Assembly: GCF_029407905.1 (NCBI RefSeq)
Contig: NC_073642.1
Location: 8,928,001 to 8,992,000, forward strand
DNA: 64,000 bases
Direction of reading: 5' to 3'
Source of the DNA: Bubalus kerabau
Taxonomy: Eukaryota > Chordata > Mammalia > Artiodactyla > Bovidae
Shown here piece after piece: positions 56,388 to 64,000 of this stretch. Both the position numbers and the translations under genes were made by a program. The notes below the pieces were generated by a model that worked only from the letters and a program-made list of their open reading frames with translations, was not told the DNA's origin and searched no databases. Position 1 is the first letter of the stretch, and every line of letters starts with the position of its first letter.

Positions 56388-59385
56388 GTGAGTTGGGTGG
56401 AGCTGTGCCCTGTGGGCTGATCACTTCTAGGGTTGGTTCGGATCGAGTCTGCCGGGGAGACCTTCTCTTTGTCGCTGTTGCAGGGACTAAGGAGAGAGCG
56501 AGAGCCGGTTGGTGGCATCCTGGCCTGCTGCCACCTCCCTTCCTGAAGGAGCCACACCTTCCAGACCCTCTTGCTCAAATATTAGCTCTCCCTCAGTGTA
56601 GCCGGATCAGAGATTCCCTGGGAGTCAGGGTCCCCCTGTTCCGATTGGAAGGATCAGGGAAGTCTGCAGGAAGGTGCCTTGGAGACGCCGGTTGCCACAG
56701 GCGGAGTGCGTTATCTGTGAAGATTCTGAGGCACACAGAGGTTCGCGGGGCAGCGGACTCTGCCCCTCTTCCGCTGGGAGGGCTCACGTGGGCAGTGGCC
56801 CACATTCTGTGTCTGTGAGGCCTGCCTCGCGCTGGGTGGTGGGCAGCCCTGTGAGGGACACACGTGCCGCCTCCAACAAGCGTGCAGTGGGTTTGGCAGC
56901 GGATGGCGTCTGTGCCCGGAGGGGGGGCCTCAGGTGGGGAGGCTGATGCCCCCAGGCCGGGTCTCAGTGGCAGCTGGGGTTCAGGGCTGCAGTGGGGTGT
57001 GGGGGTCTAACTGTTCAGATTCACCGGCCGCAGTGAAGGCGTGGCTGCCCTCTCCTCCTGGTCCCCAGCCCCCTTCAGCGTCTGTGCCAGCCCCGTGGCT
57101 GTGGGCAGCTCGTTAGGGATGGGCGTGCTGGGTGCCGGGCCTTCTCTTCCCCCGGGAGATGGATTCCCCTGAGGTGGAGACCAGGGAGAGCACCGGGGAG
57201 CTCATTGATGACGATAGCGATAGGTTTTGCTCCTCGGCTGCCTTTGGGCCAGGAGGCTTAATGGGTCTTTGCAGGAATTAATGGGGTGGCCTGGCACCTG
57301 GGGAGGAGGCCGCAGCAGGGCCGTGACTGCGATTCTAATGAGGCGGTTAAGTGACTTGCCCTGCGGCGCTCAGTCAGAGATGAAGGGAAGCCCGCCTAGT
57401 CCCGAGCGCTTGGCCAGGTGGCCGTGGGGCTTCACAAATGAGCCCGCAGCCTCCACGCAGGCCCAACCCTGCGGCTTGGACACTGCAGCTCCTTGGCTGG
57501 AAATGGGGAAAAAAAAAGGTGGGGGGTTGCCCTTCAGAATGCGGAAATAGCAGGGGCTGGAGGGTGTTGGCAGGGGAGGACATTGTCGCATAACTGGGGA
57601 GATGGTTTCCTCTGAGGGGAATTCCACTGGGGGTTATTTCAAGAGCTGAGGAAGCTGGTGTGGTCTGGTCAGGAGAAGCGAGCTAGGATTCCAGTGCCAA
57701 CCCTGACACGGTAGCTCACTCCGAGATGCACCAACTCTCTCCTTAAAACGGGAAATGAACTTTCACAGAGAATGTTCTAGAAACATGCTGGAGTCCCTTG
57801 AAGGAAGAAGGGCCATGCTTATAATTAGGGTTATAATTAGATTACAGAAACTGTAATTTAAAAAAAAAACTCTAAATTATGGCCTTTTCACTCCCTGTGT
57901 AAATCATGGTTAGTTCCCAGTTTCACCCACACCTCCTGTCTCGCCCAGGGCCAGCAGTCAGGATTTTAATTCGCTGGCCAAGGTTTTCCGCCAACCAGCT
58001 TCATCTTGTAACAATTTTGTCAGTTAGCGCTGACACGCAGGTTTTTTCCAGGTTGGCGAGTGGGGGCCACGGATGCAGTCACAGATTAGCCCAGATGCTT
58101 GGAGTTTCTCAATTTTTAGTCTGTTTCTCTCCTCATAGAAATCAGCTCATGTTAGCCCACTGGGGTTTCCCAACCAGCACCAAACAGAGCAGGTTCTGGA
58201 AACTTCTCTTCCCTGGAAATCTCATGAGACCATTTATTTTTAGTTTTTAATTATTCTTAGGGTCACTTTCTTGATTTGTTCTGTTTTTCAACTTCTATCT
58301 TTTGTGCCTTCATGCCTGACTATTATTTAGGAGGTCTCCCACAGTTTCATGGACCATAGGAATAGAACTTTAGCAAGAAGCCCGGTGGGGCCGTGGCTTT
58401 TTACATTCTAAGGAAGGCGTAGACATTTTACAACATTCCACAACATCCCAGTGGGAAATTAATTTCTGCTCCTTTCAGATGTTTTAAAATCTATTTTTGA
58501 AGCTGTGTTGGGGCTTTTAGAGTTCGCATGGTCCTGACTGTAGATAACATCTGTGGCTTATAAAGGCCCTGAAAATATTTTCAGGGTTATGCAGACCTTT
58601 TGAGAGAAGGAGTTTGTGGGAAACTTTCTTTCTACACTGTTACAGATGAAGCCTTTGAAACTTGACCAATAGGATCAGAATTCTGTCTTATGTGACTTCC
58701 CTGAAAGCCTACACATGCCTACGTTTCTTTCCTGGAGGAGAAGAAACTGAATACATCAACAGTTTTTTTTTTTTTTAAGAAAAAATTTGCTGGAGGCAGG
58801 AAGTAATTACACACAGATTAATTTTTTTTTTTCATTTTTAGGTTATATTTTTGCTTTCTTTTTCCAGGTGAATTTTTAGTACATTCAATTGTCATCCTCA
58901 GGGGAAAAACATTTTTTTTTTTCTATTTATATGTAATTTTTAAGCTGGAGGGAATGGACATTAAGAGATGTGAAATATTTGCGCTGAGGAGGTGGGGGCA
59001 TTTTTCTAAAACCCTGATGCTTTGCAGACTGCAGCTCTAACTTGTTCCAGCTTGTTCCGGAGCGTCCGACATTACATGGAGCATGTTTATGGGGGAGAGC
59101 TACGCTGAGAGGAGCAAAGGGCAGAACCGCCGCGTTGGAAGGGCATTTTGGGCTATCGCTGCTCTTTGAAAGGTCGTGTGGCTCCCTCTAGCGGCCACTG
59201 TTATCGTCTGCAGCCCCAGACGGTAATGGGCAGGCTTCTGCCTTCGCCCTGTGTGGCTGTTTCTGTTTCTCATCCTCGTGGGTCCAAATTAGTGCGTTCA
59301 TCAATAAGAATAAAAAAGTATTGCACTTTCATTGCCTAGGAATAAAATGCAAGTGAAAGTTTGATACCTATTGGCATACTTTCAC
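56388..59385. other. Downstream of last firm exon; T-tracts but no clear repeat family
   Basis: GC-rich to about 57650, then AT-rich. T-runs at 58764-58776, 58822-58832 and 58912-58922. AATAAA-type hexamers occur near 59310-59345, but no exon leading to them could be supported. Confidence 0.45.
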
Positions 59386-59394
59386 CCATAACAC

Positions 59395-59530
59395 TGGAGA
59401 AGGAAATGGCAACCCACTGCAGTGTTCTTGCCTGGAGAATCCATGGACAGAGGAGCCTGGAGGGCTACAGTCCATGGGGTCGCAAAGAGTCAGACACGAC
59501 TGAAGCGACTTAGCACACGCACGCACGTGT
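59395..59530 (+). mobile_element. BovA monomer SINE
   Basis: TGGAGAAGGAAATGGCAACC through GAAGCGACTTAGCACACGCA. Direct repeat CCATAACAC at 59386-59394 and 59531-59539. Confidence 0.9.
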
Positions 59531-59596
59531 CCATAACACGTGAAAAACAAAGGTTCACACACCAGGAAAGGAAGAAGATGTGTGATGAATGATCTA

Positions 59597-59725
59597 CTTC
59601 ATTCCCTCATCCAGCTGATCACTGTTAACGGAGCATTTCTCAGCATTTCTCACTGTCCAGGTGATCAGGATACAGTAGTGAACAAGGCTGGTTTTTGTGA
59701 AGGAAAGTACATGGGCAATTAGTAC
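59597..59725 (+). repeat. L2/MIR3-like fragment
   Basis: TACTTCATTCCCTCATCC, GATCAGGATACAGTAGTGAA and CAAGGCTGG fit the conserved L2-type tail ...GGATACAGCAGTGAACAAG. Confidence 0.55.
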
Positions 59726-60875
59726 TGTGTTGTATAGAATCCTTACATATCACAGACAGCTAATGAGGGCTGGTGTTTTTAAATGCTTATAATTAAAATT
59801 TCCCAAACCAAATTTTGGTCATTTATGATGTCTGGAAATGAAACTTTACACATTTATTTATACAGGTAAAATGTAGTACATGTATTCTTTATTTGAAAAA
59901 TGCGATTTGTCTTTTCAGCTCAAATAGAAAACTGCCCATTCTTTGCCTAAGGTATCTGAACCCCCCACCACACCTTCACATATGGATTTTGAGGTGTGGG
60001 GAGGTTACACAGTAGGATAAGAAAGTTACCCCCTTCCAAGTTGGTGCTTGTTTGGTAGGACGCAGAGGGAGGCTGAATTAGCGTGTGTCTCTTGTGAGTA
60101 GGAATTCCAATGTGCAAAGGGGAGGGCTGAGGAACAGAATGGGAAATATGACTCCAAATAATGCCTGAACAGCTGGGAGAATAGATCTAAATTCCGGCTT
60201 AGAAATGCTTGAGTAGAGGTGCTCTCCCAACAACCTGGCAGGTTTTCCTGTCCTAGGAGGGCACATAGCAAATGTCAGGGTGAAGATCAAAAAGGATGGA
60301 ACTGGGTTGTGGGGAGCCACGCTTTACATGATCATAGGGGGTCCCCCTTCTATTAGTAATCGTTTGTCTGTCTGCTCCCTTGCGAGTCACTCCATTTGCT
60401 CACCTCACTCTCTTGCTTGGGGAGGGCAGCTCACCCAGGACATTCCAAGGAGGCCATGGCTACTCGTGGGCAGACTTCTCAGGATGATGGACCCAGGCTG
60501 TCCCATAACGGAGAAGACCACAAGGTACAGTGACAAATGTGTGTCATTCTAGGGCTGGTCCTGGGGCCGTGCTTGCACAGCCTCCTGAACACCTCTGCTC
60601 TGGGCTCCTCTGCAGCAGTGGGCCCTTGATTTATGCTCAGAATCTCTGAGCTGTGGTGGATGGAAACACCATTGCAATCAGAGTTTTCGTGGCCCTCTTC
60701 TCTAAGCTTGACAAGCTCCAACGAAGCCAAGACAAAACAGAAAACACATGGGAATCAGCTGTAACTTTACATTGTTAAGGAAATATGGAAAAATCTGAAT
60801 TTCAAATTCTGCGACGGACCAGTGTCTTTCAGGCAGAACAAATGTGTTTTTCTTTCCTCCCCTGCTCCTCCAGTG
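59726..60875. other. No recognisable feature
   Basis: No exon or nameable repeat seen. Confidence 0.45.
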
Positions 60876-61086
60876 CACATGCTTCTGCTTGGTCACTTCA
60901 GTCGTGTCCGACTCTTTGTGACCCCATGGTCTGCAGCCTGCCAGGCTCCTCTGTCCATGGGATTCTCCAGACAAGAATACTGGAATGGGTTGCTCTGCCC
61001 TCCTCCAGGGGATCTTCCCAACCCAGGGATCGAACCCTCATCTCCTGCGTCTTCTACATTGCAGGCGGGTTCTTTACTGCTGAGTC
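60876..61086 (-). mobile_element. Bov-tA SINE
   Basis: TTGGTCACTTCAGTCGTGTC through TTCTTTACTGCTGAGTCC, with a short insertion in the tRNA-like head. Confidence 0.9.
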
Positions 61087-61993
61087 CAGATGCTAGAAAA
61101 TGGAATAGGGCATGAGGTTATGAGATGGTCCAGAGTGGTGGCAGATAGAACCGTGGGCAAGGTTGGGCTACTGGATATTTCTTGGTGGCCTGCTGCCACT
61201 CAGTATTTTGTAAGATTTTGGAGAGAAATGATTCCATGAGCATTTTCCTGAGGCCACGCCAGACACTTGTCCTCACAAGGTGATTGCGCTGACATCCATT
61301 TGCTGGCATAGAAGGGCCTCTGCTTCTGAATCCCTGGAGAAGTGATAACAATGTTAAACTCCAAAACTGACAATTGCACGCTGTGGGGAGCGCTGCTTAT
61401 CTTGGAAAGTAGGTGGTTCTGGGATAGAAGACTCAACATCAAAGGCAGAAAATATCCCAGGAACTGCTGGATTGTCTTGGGAAAGCTGCCTGGTGTCTGA
61501 CATCAATTCTCGTCCTCTGGCAGAGAAGGGCCTTCATGTTCCTTGAGTCGCAGTGGAAAGGTGGGCTGGCTTAGGACCCCCTCAGGCTACCGAGCCGAGT
61601 GTGTGCTGTGCCTCTTCGCTGATCTCTGCCTCTTCTTTTCAACCCTGAAGGCCATTAGAGGAAGCAGGAGGTGTTCAGGGTGCCCTAGGTGTGCCCATGG
61701 GCGTGCATATCTGGGGACATCTGCATTTTCCAACTTTTGAAGTAGAGTTTCCTTAGCCTTGTTCTTTCTTTGATCTCCCCTGGCCTAGATTTCACACCCC
61801 ACCAGTAAATACATTCCCATCAGTAAATCTGCACACGGAGCATCTTACATACAAAACATAAGACAGCCCACCCAGTGGCTGGCCTGGTGTTTGAACCTGG
61901 CTTGCCCGCTCTGAGTTTGGCGTGGCCAGGCCAGGACCCCAACAGGGCTTTCAGCGTTAACTGAGACGCTCTGTTGCTTCTCTTCTGGTTTTA
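61087..61993. other. No recognisable feature upstream of the candidate acceptor
   Basis: Unique-looking sequence ending in a polypyrimidine acceptor-like tract. Confidence 0.45.
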
Positions 61994-61994
61994 G

Positions 61995-62168
61995 GAGAGG
62001 ATCAGCGGAGACCGGGAGCAGACCGGTGGAGACCACGCCCTGAAGGCAGCAGAGGGGTGGCTTGCGCGAGCCTGCCCGGCGGGGCAGGAGGGGCGGACAC
62101 CGGCGGGTGCCGGGCTGCCCGGGGGGCCGGCATGCGGCCCCGCCCCTGACCCCCGCAGGCTGAGCTGA
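61995..62168 (+). other. Candidate terminal FAM169B exon (weakly supported)
   Basis: A strong acceptor (TTGCTTCTCTTCTGGTTTTAG, AG at 61993-61994) is followed by a frame open for 57 codons starting ERISGDREQTGGDHALKAAE and stopping at TGA 62166-62168, inside a GC-rich minisatellite. In phase 0 it would only join exon 4 through the weak donor at 56354. Joined to the consensus donor at 56387 (one base, T, left over) it would make T+GA, an immediate stop. I found no conserved domain, and the second half of the frame is minisatellite sequence. It may be chance. Transcript data would decide. Confidence 0.25.
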
Positions 62169-62480
62169 CCCCGGGGAGGCCGAGCTGACCCCCGGGAGGC
62201 CAGCCCCATCCCTGACCCCCCGCAGGCTGAGCTGACCCTGGGGAGGCTGGCCCTGTCCCTGACCCCCAGGAGGTTGGCCCCCGCCTCTGAACCCCGGGAG
62301 ATCGGCCCTGCCTCTGACCCCCGCAGGCCGAGCTGACCCTGGGGAGGCTGGCCCCGTCCCTGACCCCCACAGGCCGAGCTGACCCCAGGGAGGCTGGCCC
62401 CACCCCTGACCCCCGGGAGATTGACCCTGCTTCTGACGCCCTGCCTCTGACCCCCGCAGGTTGAGCTGACCCCGGGGATG
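62147..62480. repeat. GC-rich minisatellite (VNTR)
   Basis: GACCCCC/GACCCC-initiated units carrying GCAGGCTGAGCTGACC and GGGGAGGCTGGCCC. Unit starts at 62148, 62214, 62261, 62289, 62316, 62362, 62409 and 62449 give long spacings near 46-47 bp and short ones near 27 bp, so two unit types are interspersed. The minus-strand frame through it is long only because of the repeat. Confidence 0.9.
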
Positions 62481-63689
62481 CCGGCCCTGCCCTTGGGGTT
62501 GGAGCGCTGCCATCCCTCCAGGTTCCTGTCACGGGGCGCTGCCCTGTGTCCCTGCTATGCTGTCCTTTGAGGGACAAACGACCACACGGACCCCCCTACC
62601 GCAGGCTTGATGTGTGGGCTCAGGTGATGCCAAGTCTGAGAAGCGCTGCAGTGAATCCCAAAGCCCTGTTGGGGGCAAGTGATTGTATTCCTGCTCAAGC
62701 TTCAGAAGCCTGTTCGTTAAGCCTAATGGGGTTTCTCTAGCTCAGGATGAGTTGGTGAAGACTGCTCCAGGCCCATGTGACTGGACCCTCTTGCCTTAGC
62801 ACCAGGAAGCACTGCAGCAATCCCCTGGGGGTTCGCCCACCACAGCCCTGCTGTAATGGCGAGACACCGGACACCAGAGGGCTTTCCGAGGAGACGCTTT
62901 TCTTTCCAGAGAAGATTCAGCCCCGCTGGCTGCTCTCCGAGATCAGGCCGCCTGGTGCACCTGGACCTCCAGCCCCTGTCTGGCCTGTGCGGGAGGCGCT
63001 CAGGGCAGGCTCCAGGCAGCCTGCTTCTGCTTTGCAGGGGAAGTTCCTGGGGATTTTTGGGCCAGTGGCCCTTCTGGAGTGATGGTGCCTGCAGTGGTCA
63101 GGCTTGTGCTAAGGAAGGTGACCGTCGAGGTGCCGGCCTGGCCCGCTTGGGACAGCGGGCTCCCCTCTCTGCATACCTGCCCAACCCTGCTCGGGGCAGT
63201 TCCCAGGCGCTGTCGGGGATCCCGCCCCCAGACCCCAGGGGGGACAGGCGAGCTTGCCCTGGCCGTGCTGCTGGTGGTTCACAGGTTGTGGCGCAGTCCA
63301 GCAGCCCCATGAGGCCCCAGAGCCCGTCTCCTGAGCGTGAGGTGGACTTTCCACGCATTGGCCTGGCCTCACCCAGGGTCAGTAGGATTCTTTCCAGGGC
63401 AGGCCAGTCAGCTGTCTTGGGGTGGGTGAGCTGAGTGCTGCCCTGACTTCTGGGGGCGTGTCTGTCTGATCATATCACTGGTGACCCCCACCCCCTTGGC
63501 TTAAGACTGTCTTTGCAGCACCTGGGGCCGTCACAGAAGCCCACCGGCCTGCGTCACCTCTGCGCTTGCCTGCCCCTCCTTCTATCTCCAGGACCTCCCA
63601 TCTTCAGACGCACAAGGGTTTTATTTAGAGTCTGCCAAGGGTCTATGCCTTTCCTCTCTCACCACTCCTTCCTGCACACAGGCACCCAC
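62481..63689. other. GC-rich, no supported gene
   Basis: Several overlapping open frames exist on both strands, as expected from GC content. None shows a recognisable domain or paired splice sites. Confidence 0.45.
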
Positions 63690-63723
63690 GCACATCAGTC
63701 AGGCAGATCAACCAGGCTCCTTC

Positions 63724-63767
<44 letters not shown>

Positions 63768-63812
63768 ACATATGCATGCACACACATCAGTCAGGCTCCC
63801 TCCTGCACACAT
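63690..63812. repeat. (CA)n microsatellite in a local duplication
   Basis: The CA run spans 63727-63772 with CGCACA variants. CACATCAGTCAGGC and CTCCTTCCTGCACACA-like sequence occur on both sides, so the CA run lies within a short direct duplication. Confidence 0.85.
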
Positions 63813-64000
63813 GTCTGCTCTCAGCTCAGGCATCCCCCTAACCGTGGCCTCCATGCCCTGGTCTCTGCTGGGTCTTCCTGAGCCTCCACTAGGGTCAGCC
63901 CAGGGTGGGGTGAGTTGTCTCTCCTGTCCGCAGTATCAGGGCAGAGCTGGCCCTCTGTAACTGGGACAGGGGGAGTGGATGGTAACAGGTCTCCTCAGGA

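Noticed and set aside
56099..56818. Single 239-codon frame around the fourth FAM169B exon
   Set aside because: Only 56253-56387 shows paralogue similarity and splice boundaries; the rest is GC-rich intron, kept only as a possible read-through.
62147..62480. CRISPR-like regular repeats
   Set aside because: There are no unique spacers of constant length; this is a minisatellite in a mammalian genome.
61845..62513. 222-codon minus-strand Gly/Pro/Arg/Gln-rich frame
   Set aside because: The length is produced by the GC-rich minisatellite, with a repetitive SPGSAQPAGVRG-like pattern and no splice or start context.

Overview
This 64 kb window is ruminant nuclear DNA, most likely cattle (Bos) or a close relative. 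The diagnostic evidence is a very dense set of ruminant-specific repeats: tRNA-headed Bov-tA SINEs, BovA2 dimers, many 5'-truncated BovB LINE tails ending in ...GACTGAACTGAACTGA, CHR-type cetartiodactyl SINEs and a young bovine-type L1 3' end. These sit in a background of older mammalian L1, MIR, MLT1/MST LTRs and DNA transposons. There are no operons, CRISPR arrays, plasmid or phage signatures.

One protein-coding gene can be supported, on the + strand. Four exons with correct splice sites and matching phases (20625-20710, 26612-26789, 54025-54207, 56253-56387) encode a contiguous stretch of about 193 codons that I recognise as FAM169B, paralogue of FAM169A (soluble lamin-associated protein). 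The N-terminal exon(s) are not found and probably lie to the left of the window. The C-terminus is unresolved: exon 4 has a strong donor but its downstream partner is uncertain (one weak candidate at 61995). Exons 2-4 read like a GNAT-fold core: an R-x-x-G-x-G loop in exon 3 followed by a motif-B-like segment across the exon 3/4 junction. From recall of the human locus, IGF1R would lie to the left and ARRDC4 to the right; that is inference.

Layout. 1-20.6 kb: intergenic or upstream-intron DNA with a Tigger1-like DNA element (1.42-1.89 kb), old L1 pieces with nested BovB and SINE insertions, an MST-type LTR and MIRs. 20.6-26.8 kb: the first two visible exons. 26.8-54.0 kb: a 27 kb intron dominated by LINEs. 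It includes an old antisense L1 (about 28.7-40 kb) into which a nearly full-length sense L1 inserted (31184-38248, flanked by AAATCAGTT). That L1 was in turn hit by SINEs and BovB tails. Two short hAT-type elements with perfect 8-bp target duplications follow at 43.7 and 45.3 kb, and two further antisense L1s fill 47.2-52.6 kb. 53.7-64 kb: a clearly more GC-rich segment holding the last two exons, an MLT1A LTR, a GC-rich minisatellite (62.1-62.5 kb) and a CA microsatellite near the right end.

The most informative content beyond the gene is the transposition record: many insertions can be ordered by nesting and confirmed by target-site duplications (TSDs). I found no convincing new biological system. 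Open points are the FAM169B C-terminus, an apparent GNAT motif in that family, two SINEs that used the same L1 target site, and a SINE with a 32-bp target duplication.
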